NCBI RefSeq assembly: GCF_001955715.1 | Contig: NZ_CP019239.1 | Coordinates: 3,968,001-4,032,000, forward strand | Reading direction: 5' to 3' | From: Rhodoferax saidenbachensis | GTDB taxonomy: Bacteria > Pseudomonadota > Gammaproteobacteria > Burkholderiales > Burkholderiaceae_C | Length of the DNA: 64,000 nt | In this document: piece by piece, positions 52,995 to 61,459 of the stretch | Layout of the letters: each line of letters opens with the position of its first letter | Position numbering within the stretch: the first letter of the stretch is position 1 | Program-made: the position numbers and the translations under genes | The notes under the pieces: generated by a model | Databases searched by the model: none | Seen by the model: the letters and a program-made list of their open reading frames with translations, nothing else | What the model was told of the DNA's origin: nothing

Positions 52995-53753
52995 TCATTT
53001 TGGGGTCTCCTGTCCTGCCACTGCATTGCCTTGCAGCGCTTGTTGCACTGGCCAGGTTTGCCAGAGCCAGAGAATCTCGGAGATAGCGATTAGCGCCGCC
53101 AGTCCTATCAGAAACATGACAGACCATTTGCTCAAGGTCTGCATTTTGCGTGGCGCCAGATGGGACAGCGTGCTGGCATACGCACGCTCCGACAACACCC
53201 GATCCCGCCCGGACAAATCGGCAGGTCGCTGGTACACGAACTGGAACAACTCCGCCCGATAGCCTGCAAACCGACCTTCTCCTGCCGCCCCTCGGTATTT
53301 GCCCTGGAACCCCAGCGCCAAGGCAGAAAGGTAAAGTGCGGCAATCGGTCGCACAGAGGGTTCCCGATTCGAGAGCATTTCTTCAATCTTTTCAAAGATT
53401 TTGTCTCCGGCAACGCTGGTGCGAAACAGTGCCCCCTCCAGCAGATGCTCAGTCCAGCAATCTCGACCGATCCACGGCGTATGCAACAGGATCTCATCCG
53501 CCAAAGCCGCCTTCAAATAACGGGCATCAGCAATGCTCTGCAACTCGAATCGACTGCCTTCGCGTTTGGACTCCAGGGTCTGCAATTCAATCAATTGCAC
53601 CAAGTTCTTGCTGACCAGCTTGGCCGCGGCGTCCGGATTGGACTCTCTGGTTTCAATGGCACGCATCTGCGCTTTGGACACTTCTTCAAAGAATGCCCTG
53701 AATTGCATGATCAAGTGGTCATCTTCCTGGGTTTCTTGGGGTGGACGTGCCAT
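52995..53753 (-). CDS. tssL: Type VI secretion protein TssL (DotU family)
   Basis: Inner-membrane partner of TssM. 252 residues: cytoplasmic DotU domain (ADARYLKAALADEILLHTPW, FEKIEEMLSNREPSVRPIAA, LALGFQGKYRG) and one C-terminal membrane helix (about 213-235, VMFLIGLAALIAISEILWLW). There is no OmpA-like peptidoglycan-binding extension, so anchoring to the wall must come from another protein. tssK stops 24 bases upstream. Confidence 0.93.
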   Translation of the reverse strand: MARPPQETQEDDHLIMQFRAFFEEVSKAQMRAIETRESNPDAAAKLVSKNLVQLIELQTLESKREGSRFELQSIADARYLKAALADEILLHTPWIGRDCWTEHLLEGALFRTSVAGDKIFEKIEEMLSNREPSVRPIAALYLSALALGFQGKYRGAAGEGRFAGYRAELFQFVYQRPADLSGRDRVLSERAYASTLSHLAPRKMQTLSKWSVMFLIGLAALIAISEILWLWQTWPVQQALQGNAVAGQETPK

Positions 53754-53777
53754 GCGAAAGATGCTCCTGTAAATGCG

Positions 53778-55106
53778 TCAGCCTTTGACGAACAACACCA
53801 TTTCCTGCGGACGCTGTGCAGATGCACTCTCGGCAGAATTGCTGATCACCAAAGCTTCGTTGGCCAAGGTCAGGGCGGCATCCGCCTTGATGGAGAACAA
53901 GGTATAGCCGGAGCTCGCCCGGACACCCAACTCCTGGGCCGAGTCGATAGACTCACGCTCCGCCCCAAGCACGCGCCGTTCACGCAATGACGCATAGGCC
54001 GACTGTGATCCCACGATGGCGCCCCCCATCCAGGCATTCAACTCCCGCTCAGGCTGCCCACGCAAACCCACAATGAGTTGGGCGGACAACCAATCGCTTT
54101 GCAACACAATTTCAAATGCACCGTGCCGGTACTCAAACTTGATTTCCCGGTAGTCTTGGCTGATTTCGTCTAACGACGCCTCCAGGGCGTCCAACACAGG
54201 GCTCAGGGTGGCAAGGGGGTTACCGTGTTCATACTCCGGAGGAACCACAGGCAAGGCGCCGGGGCGCAACATACTGAGCGGCCCCAGTAAAGTACACAGG
54301 GAAACAAACAAACTGTAAGGATGCAAATTGGGGGTGCGCATGACAGCCTCAATTTGAGGCAATCCGGTCATGAGGTTGCGCAACCGCTCGCGTTGCTCCA
54401 GATAGGCCAATCTATCCTCGGTGCGAGACGATGGCACCGCTGTTTGTTTAGCCACAAACGCCGCTTTGCCCCGCAATTGCACAACAAAAGCCGACAAGCG
54501 CTCCCACAGGGCATCATCCTTGGGCATCACCAACAAGGGGGGAAGCGTTTCTGCCAGTTTGACAACTTCGTTATCTTTGTAGACCGCCCCCAAGCGCAAG
54601 GAGGTGTACAAACCAGACGGCGGCCCACCCGCCATCAACGAAAGGTTGGGATACAGCCTGGGAACATCCGCGGGCATGGCCTCCGAAACCTCATCTTCCA
54701 CCGGACTGGTGGCAACCGAGCGAAAGCGTGATGGAACACCACTTGCGCGCATGCTGCTGGAAACTGGCATGACCAGGTAGATATCGAGCGAGGCGTTTTC
54801 CATCGCTTGTGTATGGGGCGCTAGATCCAGCTCCAGTGGCCCGTGGGCCGCCTGCTCAGCGGAATAGACAAGAGGCGTCCCATCTGGCAGTGTCGCTTCA
54901 AGCAAACTTACCCGGAACTTGTTGGCGGCCAGCAAGGCTGCATCCATTTTGAATCGCCGCACGCCCCAGGAAAAAGGAGCACTTTGTTGGGTCTGCCAGG
55001 CAACCAGAGCGTCCACCCGCGCTGACTCCTGCTGAAAATGCTGTGGCGACAGCAGCATGCCTTCGTGCCACTGGATTCTCGCGGTTGGTGGTGTCAGGTT
55101 CTGCAT
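53778..55106 (-). CDS. tssK: Type VI secretion baseplate protein TssK
   Basis: Trimeric connector of baseplate to membrane complex. 442 residues from MQNLTPPTARIQWHEGMLLS, where IQWHEGMLLSPQHFQ is the diagnostic N-terminal motif. Other landmarks are HPYSLFVSLCTLLGPLSML and FEIVLQSDWLSAQLIVGLRG. The start is set by AAGGTGA five bases upstream. tssJ ends 13 bases upstream. Confidence 0.94.
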   Translation of the reverse strand: MQNLTPPTARIQWHEGMLLSPQHFQQESARVDALVAWQTQQSAPFSWGVRRFKMDAALLAANKFRVSLLEATLPDGTPLVYSAEQAAHGPLELDLAPHTQAMENASLDIYLVMPVSSSMRASGVPSRFRSVATSPVEDEVSEAMPADVPRLYPNLSLMAGGPPSGLYTSLRLGAVYKDNEVVKLAETLPPLLVMPKDDALWERLSAFVVQLRGKAAFVAKQTAVPSSRTEDRLAYLEQRERLRNLMTGLPQIEAVMRTPNLHPYSLFVSLCTLLGPLSMLRPGALPVVPPEYEHGNPLATLSPVLDALEASLDEISQDYREIKFEYRHGAFEIVLQSDWLSAQLIVGLRGQPERELNAWMGGAIVGSQSAYASLRERRVLGAERESIDSAQELGVRASSGYTLFSIKADAALTLANEALVISNSAESASAQRPQEMVLFVKG

Positions 55107-55119
55107 GAAATCACCTTGT

Positions 55120-55629
55120 TTAATTGGCTGCCTGCGGAACGACAGTAAACGCTTGCGCCCCCAATTGAACCAGCACATCTCCCTGCATCTGGTCCACACG
55201 GACCCGGTGCTCACCGGGTGTTAAATAGTCTGCAAAAATCATCGCAGCGGTCACCCTGACAGAGCCAAACTCGCTGGCTGGCAGGCGCAAGGTTTGACCC
55301 GGTGTCACTTCAATACTGCGATAGGTCAGGCTCTGGGGAAAGGTTTTTGCCAACTCGGCACGGGTTGCAAACCACTTGGCCGCTGAAAGCCCGGAAACCA
55401 TGTTGAGCGACGCCTCGTCTTTCAACATCACAATGTCCAGCGCTACAGGGCTATTCAAATTGGCATCGCTAGCGGCACGAATGGATATGCCGCTCCACGC
55501 CAGTTTGTTCCCTTTGGGAGACACGAAGTCCATCATCGCCTTTGGAACGATGAAGTCCAAAACACCACATGCGGTCAAATTGACCAACACAAAGAAAAGA
55601 AAACAGTACTTGAAAAATGTATTGGTCAT
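55120..55629 (-). CDS. tssJ: Type VI secretion lipoprotein TssJ
   Basis: Outer-membrane lipoprotein that caps TssM. 169 residues, lipoprotein signal with LTAC (Cys21), then a TssJ beta-sandwich (SIRAASDANLNSPVALDIVM, PGQTLRLPASEFGSVRVTAA). The start overlaps the stop of the upstream symporter gene by 4 nt (ATGA), which ties the amino-acid transport module to the secretion genes. Confidence 0.9.
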   Translation of the reverse strand: MTNTFFKYCFLFFVLVNLTACGVLDFIVPKAMMDFVSPKGNKLAWSGISIRAASDANLNSPVALDIVMLKDEASLNMVSGLSAAKWFATRAELAKTFPQSLTYRSIEVTPGQTLRLPASEFGSVRVTAAMIFADYLTPGEHRVRVDQMQGDVLVQLGAQAFTVVPQAAN

Positions 55630-57113
55630 GTATATGCCGAATTATCTATCACAGCCCCCCTTGATAACACAAGCGTGTTCCCTAGGGGCGGGCCGAGGCC
55701 CATGCGCTGCCCCACGCCGATACCGGCTATGGTCACCAGCGCCGCCAAGATCACAAAAATAAGGAGTGCGGCCAGTGCACTGAGCTTGGTAAATACCAGC
55801 TGCACAGGGCGCGGTCCAGCCTCATCCTCTGGGGCGGGGGCGACGCGCTCAGAGGGGAGTCCCCGGCAGACCAGCACGATCAGAACACAACCGCACAGCA
55901 TGGATAACAGATTGCGGGGGCCCTCACAGATCAAATCCACTGCCAGGAAAAGCGCCAACGCCGCTTCGACTGGCAGGTTCAACATGGATAGCACAATGCT
56001 CCCCGAGCCAACGGCCACAATGCTGTTGCTCCCGGACGAAACGAAGGCCGCTATGGTTGCGCCCAGACATATCACGGCCAGATCGGATGTCGCCAAATCA
56101 TGGCCGTAAATATTGGCCACAAAAACTGCAAGCAATGCGAAATACACCGCCGAGCCCGTGCGCACAAAAATGGAAGCGGCAGGAACGACCAACTCCACAA
56201 TACCTCGGCTATATCCCATGGTTGCGCTCATGGCACGAATGGTGTCAGGAATGCTTGCCGTTGAACTGGCGGATGTCAGGCTGATCAATGCCGGGGTTTT
56301 AAGGCTTCGCACAACATGGGACAAGGTGCCCCCCGAGCTCTTCCACACCACGCATATTGCCAACAAGGACAGCAACAGCGCCAAGCCGATGAAGGACGTG
56401 AGGAAAGAACTCATGGCGTGCAAGGTTTGCGGCTCTGCACGGGCGGCAAAATCTGCAGCTATACCAAAAGCCAGCAGCGGGATAAACAGGTTGACCCTTG
56501 AAATGATCACCTCAAAGGTTCTGTAAATGGCATCGAAAATGCCCATCAGTGCTCCATTCGCCGCCTTTGGCATGGATGCAAACGCGAGTCCAAAAAGAAT
56601 CGCGCAAGTCAAAATCCCCAATGACTGGCCCATCGCCAGGGCCCGGAAGAAATTGTCAGGCAGGGACGTCGACCACAGATTTTGCAAGCCAGAGGAGGGC
56701 GCATCCATGGGGCCATACAAACTGAGCTCGACATTGCCCGCCTGTCCATCCGCGCCTTGAACAACCGAACCCAAATAGGCCCGCTCATCGGGGGAGATGT
56801 GTTGCCCTGGCCCCGTGACCACACCATATGCGGTGCCGGCAAGCGCACCGGCAACAACCAAGCCGATAGCCAGGGCAACAATGAAGAAGCTCCGCCACGC
56901 AGGCGATGGCAATGCAAGTACCTGGCGCAAACCGAAAAACGTGGCAACAACCATGAGGGGAATTGACACCAAATTGACCAGTGACAAATAGACCTGTCCC
57001 AGCACCAACAGGGGGGCACTGGCAGAAGGCACGGACCAACCGACGAAGCCACCGGCCAGCAGGCAAAGCAGTATCGCTATGGGGCTTGCAGCAAATGCCT
57101 TCAAGAATCCCAT
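55626..57113 (-). CDS. Dicarboxylate/amino acid:cation symporter (DAACS), T6SS-linked, copy 1
   Basis: Glutamate transporter-homologue fold, 495 residues with about eight helices and two hairpins. SLTSASSTASIPDTIRAM corresponds to the Ser-rich HP1 tip, and FVSSGSNSIVAVGSGSIVL to HP2; the NMDGT motif of GltP is not recognisable. A periplasmic insert lies at about 110-145. It overlaps the racemase gene by 13 nt upstream and tssJ by 4 nt downstream. The family imports Asp, Glu or C4-dicarboxylates; the altered binding motifs leave substrate, or even a transport-dead sensory role, open. Confidence 0.85.
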   Translation of the reverse strand: MGFLKAFAASPIAILLCLLAGGFVGWSVPSASAPLLVLGQVYLSLVNLVSIPLMVVATFFGLRQVLALPSPAWRSFFIVALAIGLVVAGALAGTAYGVVTGPGQHISPDERAYLGSVVQGADGQAGNVELSLYGPMDAPSSGLQNLWSTSLPDNFFRALAMGQSLGILTCAILFGLAFASMPKAANGALMGIFDAIYRTFEVIISRVNLFIPLLAFGIAADFAARAEPQTLHAMSSFLTSFIGLALLLSLLAICVVWKSSGGTLSHVVRSLKTPALISLTSASSTASIPDTIRAMSATMGYSRGIVELVVPAASIFVRTGSAVYFALLAVFVANIYGHDLATSDLAVICLGATIAAFVSSGSNSIVAVGSGSIVLSMLNLPVEAALALFLAVDLICEGPRNLLSMLCGCVLIVLVCRGLPSERVAPAPEDEAGPRPVQLVFTKLSALAALLIFVILAALVTIAGIGVGQRMGLGPPLGNTLVLSRGAVIDNSAYT

Positions 57114-57817
57114 CCCGGCCTATTCCACCCGCGTTCCATCGCGAATTCAACACTGGCACGGGCCAATTCCAACGAGCTGTCAATCAATTGCAGTCCCGAT
57201 AAGTCTGCGTACCGACTGGCAATGGGTATCTCTGTGCAACCCATGATCAGCGCTGTGGCGCCTTGGGCGACCATGTCCTTACAGGCTCGACCCAAGTGGG
57301 CACCGCCGGCCTCTAGCTGTCCGGCCTTAATGGCCCGAATACACTGGTCCACTTCAAGCTGCGCGCCATCCGGAGCCGGAATCAGGAAATCAATTCCCTT
57401 GTCGTGCAACTCACGTTGATAAAACCCGGACAACAGAGCGCCGCGCGTCGCAAAAATACCCACCTTGGACGCAGAGGAAGGCTGGATGGCCGCCACACAC
57501 GTCTTGCCAATATGCAGGATGGGGACTGCACTGTGGCGAGTCATCGCGTCATACCAGTGATGCGATGAATTGCAAGGTATGGCGATGACACCCACACCCG
57601 CATGATTCAGCACTTCGATGCCAGCCAGTAGTTGCGGCAGTGGATCGCGCCCTGTTCCCAAAATTGCGCTGGACCGGTCATGGATATGCGGCAAGCTGGC
57701 CACCAGCATAGGGATATGCTCTTGATCGCGTGACGCGTTCGTCAGCTTGATCACCTTGTCCATGAAGTCCACCGTGGCAGATGGCCCCATTCCTCCGAAC
57801 ACCCCAATGCGTGACAT
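57101..57817 (-). CDS. Aspartate/glutamate racemase family protein
   Basis: PLP-independent amino acid racemase, 238 residues. Both catalytic cysteines are present: C82 in AIPCNSSHHWYD and C194 in IMGCTEIPIA, with GVFGGMGPSATVDFMDKV at the N-terminus. Motifs fit the Asp/broad-spectrum group better than cell-wall MurI. It lies between two DAACS symporter genes (12-base gap and 13-nt overlap), so it probably interconverts D- and L-forms of what they carry. Confidence 0.92.
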   Translation of the reverse strand: MSRIGVFGGMGPSATVDFMDKVIKLTNASRDQEHIPMLVASLPHIHDRSSAILGTGRDPLPQLLAGIEVLNHAGVGVIAIPCNSSHHWYDAMTRHSAVPILHIGKTCVAAIQPSSASKVGIFATRGALLSGFYQRELHDKGIDFLIPAPDGAQLEVDQCIRAIKAGQLEAGGAHLGRACKDMVAQGATALIMGCTEIPIASRYADLSGLQLIDSSLELARASVEFAMERGWNRPGWDS

Positions 57818-57829
57818 GGTTCAGGGCTC

Positions 57830-59107
57830 CTATATACGCAAAGGTCGTGCACAGACAATAGACACTGCTGCACTATTGCCAATCACAAGAACCAGGGTAC
57901 GCAGCATGTCACACAGTGGATCGACAGCGAGGAACAGAATAAACGCGGCCTCAAAAGGCAAGCCCAGGTAACTGCTGGTCAATCCCACCAGCGACACGGT
58001 AAGCAAACCGGTCATGCCCGCTGATGCAAATCCCGCAAGAATGGAAGAAGACATCACCACAGCGATTTCTGTCGGCCCCAAATCGCGCCCGTAAAGCTGG
58101 GCAATAAACATGGTAGCTGCCACGTAGTAGATGACCGGGCCTATGCGCAGCAGGGACACGCTCAAGGGGACCAGAAGCTCCACCCTGGAACGGGCAAACC
58201 CCAGACGATCCACCAGTCCTTCAATCATGATGGGCATACACGTTGCACTGCTACGTGTAGCCAGGGCCAGGGCGAATGGCCCGCGTAGGGCACTCAAGGT
58301 TTGCCCCAAGCTGGCGTTGGATCGCTTCCAGATGATCAGGGTTGCCAAGACCAATGCGATCAACGATGCAACACAGAAAGCTATGACAAACTGTGCCATG
58401 GCCTGTAACGGGCCTATACCCGTTTTTGCCATCTGCGACGCGCTCATGCACAACAGGATAATGGGCAAGGGATAGTTCAACCATCGCATCAGTGTTTGAC
58501 AGGCGTGGTAAATGGTTTCGAGCGATTGTGTCAGCCCGTCGGAGATACGGGCCGGCACCTGTCCGACCGCAAGACCAAATAAAAGTGCAAACACCAGTGC
58601 CTTCAGTGTCTCCCCGCTCGCAAGGGAAGCAAATATGTTGGATGGCACGATACTGACCAGCACCTCTGCAAAGGTGACCGACTTTGTCGGCGGATCCACC
58701 CCCTGCAAGCTCATGACCGTGTCACTGGAGTTCAAATCATTCCCGACGATTTTCCCGAAGGTTTGCTTGGTCTCGTTCGAAAGGTTTTCACCGGGTCGCA
58801 TAACCATCAGGGTTGCGGCACCCAGAGCCGCTACTGCGATCGAGAACACGACAAAAACGATGCCGACACGCGCCAATAACCCTCCAGCGCCTCCCTCGCG
58901 AAATAAGCGCTGCAAACTAAAAATGACCGCCGACACCATGAATGGCAAGGCGATCATCTTGAGCATGTCTACGTAGACATCGCCCACAAACCCTAGCCGA
59001 AGCGATGCCTCAGGCTGGTACAAACCCAGTGCAAACCCGCCACCCAACATGGCAACTACAACCCAGGGGTTCAGTGCAAACGCGTAAACCTTCTTGTGAT
59101 CCAACAT
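57830..59107 (-). CDS. Dicarboxylate/amino acid:cation symporter (DAACS), T6SS-linked, copy 2
   Basis: 425 residues, same fold as the other copy but only distantly similar. HP1 region ALATRSSATCMPIMIEGLVD and HP2 region GFASAGMTGLLTVSLVGLTS are present, with FEAAFILFLAVDPLCDMLRT at the position of the last helix, whose Asp would normally contact substrate. It starts MLDHKKVYAFALNPWVVVAM. It follows the binding-protein gene by 20 bases and precedes the racemase by 12. Confidence 0.87.
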   Translation of the reverse strand: MLDHKKVYAFALNPWVVVAMLGGGFALGLYQPEASLRLGFVGDVYVDMLKMIALPFMVSAVIFSLQRLFREGGAGGLLARVGIVFVVFSIAVAALGAATLMVMRPGENLSNETKQTFGKIVGNDLNSSDTVMSLQGVDPPTKSVTFAEVLVSIVPSNIFASLASGETLKALVFALLFGLAVGQVPARISDGLTQSLETIYHACQTLMRWLNYPLPIILLCMSASQMAKTGIGPLQAMAQFVIAFCVASLIALVLATLIIWKRSNASLGQTLSALRGPFALALATRSSATCMPIMIEGLVDRLGFARSRVELLVPLSVSLLRIGPVIYYVAATMFIAQLYGRDLGPTEIAVVMSSSILAGFASAGMTGLLTVSLVGLTSSYLGLPFEAAFILFLAVDPLCDMLRTLVLVIGNSAAVSIVCARPLRI

Positions 59108-59127
59108 TATGTATTTCCGTTCGTCGC

Positions 59128-60066
59128 TTAGTGGTCTACGGCCTTGAGGACCTTGTCAATGGTGAGTTTTACGGAGCCCTCTGCCAGGAATTGATTGACG
59201 AAAGCCAGCAATGTCGTGTCCTGGATTCCAACTGCTATCCCCAGGGTATCTTCCAGATCCCGGAAAGTCACCGTCCGCAGGTTCAATGACATGGTTGGAT
59301 CACTTTTGAGAATGCTCTTGACTTCGAATTCATCCCGGTATGCCGCCACAACCTGACCTTTCTCCACGGCGGACAGTACGTCCTGCCAACTAGGAAACTC
59401 CCGGATTTCCGCAGTGGGGAAGTTTTTGACGGCGTAATCGGCAAAAGAAGACTTGGCAATGACGCCTATGGAGCCGGTGAAACCTCGAATCACTGTAGGC
59501 AAGGACCGATCACGGGCCAAGCTCGCGAATTTCACGCGATTCAAAATAAACGCATGGTTCAACCGTAAATAGGGGTCCGAAAAACTGATGGCCTGCGCTC
59601 TCGCCAAGGTGCGTGAGAGTTTGCTAATGCCCAAATCCGCTTCCTGACGCACGATGACGTCAACCACTTCATTGAAACTTGGGGCACTGCGGTCAAAACG
59701 CACCGTAACTTTCAACTCCTTGGCAATTGCCTTCGCCAGATCGACCTCCAGCCCGACGAGCTCACCATTCTTCGTATAGAAAAATGGAGGACTATCAACA
59801 CTACGCATTGCCACTACCAATTCACCGCGATTCACGATGCGCGCAATATCCGGCGCCAGAAATCGTCCATCTGCAACCTTTACCAACACCGACGACGTAA
59901 CAGCCGCCTTTGGAGCTTCTGCCACCGGGGGTGGCGGGGCAACGACTGGCGCCGGCGACGCTGCCATGACCTCTACGCCCATAAGGAGCCCCAGGGACAT
60001 TGAGACCACCCATCGCGCGGCAATGGATGGCATGCTGATTTTCTTGAATGGTTGAACGTTACACAT
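59128..60066 (-). CDS. Amino-acid-type periplasmic binding protein (SBP_bac_3), T6SS-linked
   Basis: 312 residues: signal/anchor near the N-terminus (IAARWVVSMSLGLLMGVEVM), a Pro/Ala-rich tether (about 35-55), then an SBP_bac_3 domain with the amino-acid-binding landmarks FFYTKNGELVGLEVDLAKAI, LSRTLARAQAISFSDPY and TGSIGVIAKSSFADYAVKNF. No ABC permease or ATPase gene is present anywhere nearby, which is unusual for this family; it may deliver ligand to the DAACS symporters or act as a sensor. The upstream small membrane-protein gene is 11 bases away. Confidence 0.87.
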   Translation of the reverse strand: MCNVQPFKKISMPSIAARWVVSMSLGLLMGVEVMAASPAPVVAPPPPVAEAPKAAVTSSVLVKVADGRFLAPDIARIVNRGELVVAMRSVDSPPFFYTKNGELVGLEVDLAKAIAKELKVTVRFDRSAPSFNEVVDVIVRQEADLGISKLSRTLARAQAISFSDPYLRLNHAFILNRVKFASLARDRSLPTVIRGFTGSIGVIAKSSFADYAVKNFPTAEIREFPSWQDVLSAVEKGQVVAAYRDEFEVKSILKSDPTMSLNLRTVTFRDLEDTLGIAVGIQDTTLLAFVNQFLAEGSVKLTIDKVLKAVDH

Positions 60067-60077
60067 AGCGCAGTCTG

Positions 60078-60308
60078 TCAGGGAGTGTTGGGAACAAGTG
60101 GAGCCACGAGCGTCGCCGGATCAGGCAGCTTTGGCGCTTTTACGGCAGGTAGTTTTTTGGGAATATTTTTCACGTTGAGATCGATGGATTCACCCGCCAT
60201 CTTCTGGCCGATAGAGACTCCGGCGACGAACAGCAACACGCACAGCGCCGCCAGACAAACGCCCGCGAGCATGACCATGCGCGGCGTAAAGGTAAATGTG
60301 TACTGCAT
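60078..60308 (-). CDS. Small single-pass membrane protein of the T6SS locus
   Basis: 76 residues, not recognised. One hydrophobic helix (about 11-32, MVMLAGVCLAALCVLLFVAG) is followed by a basic, Pro-rich periplasmic tail (IPKKLPAVKAPKLPDPATLV). Position between the DUF4280 and binding-protein genes with short gaps supports it as a real gene. It could anchor or recruit the binding protein. Confidence 0.65.
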   Translation of the reverse strand: MQYTFTFTPRMVMLAGVCLAALCVLLFVAGVSIGQKMAGESIDLNVKNIPKKLPAVKAPKLPDPATLVAPLVPNTP

Positions 60309-60325
60309 AAATAGTTACTCTTGCT

Positions 60326-60712
60326 CTACGGGACCATCACGGTCATTTGCCCCGGCATCAGGATCTGGATAACTCCGCCCCAATTGCACATCAGCTTGGA
60401 AGAGTTCTGCAAACTGGGCATGCCACCCACCATCACTGTCGGAGCTCCTGGCGCCCAAGGCGCCACTGTAACGGGAATACAAGGCATGGGCGTCAGTACA
60501 CCAAGGGCCGCTGCCGTCGCTGCCGCCACCATGGGATTCGCGGGGCAATTGCACATTCCAAAGGGAGGAATATTGACCATGGGCTTGTTGTCCATGATAT
60601 TGGCGGCCGGTGCCCCGGTCATTACCTTGTTGGCCGGCAAAACCGACAGAGCGCTGGGTGCCACACCAAAACTACACTGTAGATTTGCGCCCGCCGCCAC
60701 CTGAATTCCCAT
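60326..60712 (-). CDS. DUF4280 PAAR-like T6SS spike protein
   Basis: 128 residues. GANLQCSFGVAPSALSVLPA at the N-terminus, NIPPFGMCNCPANPMVAAAT in the middle and NSSKLMCNWGGVIQILMPG at the end are DUF4280 signatures; several Cys are spaced as metal or disulfide sites. PAAR-like proteins sharpen VgrG tips and carry effectors. No toxin domain is attached. Two bases separate it from the YwqK gene, and vgrG lies beyond that. Confidence 0.88.
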   Translation of the reverse strand: MGIQVAAGANLQCSFGVAPSALSVLPANKVMTGAPAANIMDNKPMVNIPPFGMCNCPANPMVAAATAAALGVLTPMPCIPVTVAPWAPGAPTVMVGGMPSLQNSSKLMCNWGGVIQILMPGQMTVMVP

Positions 60713-60714
60713 GC

Positions 60715-61458
60715 TCAGCCTTTCACGATTTGTTCAAGCCTTTGCATAAGGCCTGGTTTTGCACTTGCCGTCGATATCTCATCGCCGTTTTGATCAAAGC
60801 GCCTTAGCGCCGAGACAGGCCGTCCCGCCTTGTAATTTTGGGACTCCAGCATGGTGCCATCAGGCCAGTACCGCGTCAAAGGTCCATCCAGTAAATCGTC
60901 CTTGTACAGCGCCTTCTGTAGCGGTTTCCCCTCACGGCCATAGTCAATCGCCTCTCCCTCCTGCCGACCGGCCCGAAAATGCGCCCTGCGGACAACACGC
61001 CCTTCGTACATGGACACCACCTCCCCTTCGAGCAGTCCATTCACGTAAAACTGCGTCATGGAGACATCTCCGGCAACCGAATAGGCTGTGCATGGGCCAT
61101 GCATCTTGCCGGCTTGGTAACTTTGCTCCATCAGCAAGCGCCCATCCGTATAAATCTGCGTGAGCCCCTCCTGAACGCCCCCCTGGTAGTTCGCCACTTG
61201 CTGCAAACGACCGTCCTCGTCACGCAACGTCAAGACACCCTCCAGATCACCTTGCACGTAATCGGCTTGCACGGTGGTTACGCCCTCCGCGCCAAATGCA
61301 GAAAACGCCCCATGCAACTTTCCGTCCTGCAAAGTCGCCTGCTGCTTCAGCGCACCATCCGCCCCCCGTTGCTCAGAAATACCCGTGACAGCGCCTCCGG
61401 CATTGATGCCTTGCGCATCGCCGGGGCTGGTCATGGGCGTTGGGAGGGATTGCGCCAT
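60715..61458 (-). CDS. YwqK-like MORN-repeat protein (possible immunity or adaptor)
   Basis: 247 residues built of about eight short repeats of the form G.LHG....Y...G....Q..Y..G (e.g. YQAGKMHGPCTAYSVAGDV), typical of MORN/YwqK antitoxin proteins. No signal peptide. It sits one base after vgrG and two bases before the DUF4280 gene, an order seen in VgrG islands where it may neutralise or help load an effector. Which effector is not apparent, since no toxin domain is adjacent. Confidence 0.8.
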   Translation of the reverse strand: MAQSLPTPMTSPGDAQGINAGGAVTGISEQRGADGALKQQATLQDGKLHGAFSAFGAEGVTTVQADYVQGDLEGVLTLRDEDGRLQQVANYQGGVQEGLTQIYTDGRLLMEQSYQAGKMHGPCTAYSVAGDVSMTQFYVNGLLEGEVVSMYEGRVVRRAHFRAGRQEGEAIDYGREGKPLQKALYKDDLLDGPLTRYWPDGTMLESQNYKAGRPVSALRRFDQNGDEISTASAKPGLMQRLEQIVKG

Positions 61459-61459
61459 A

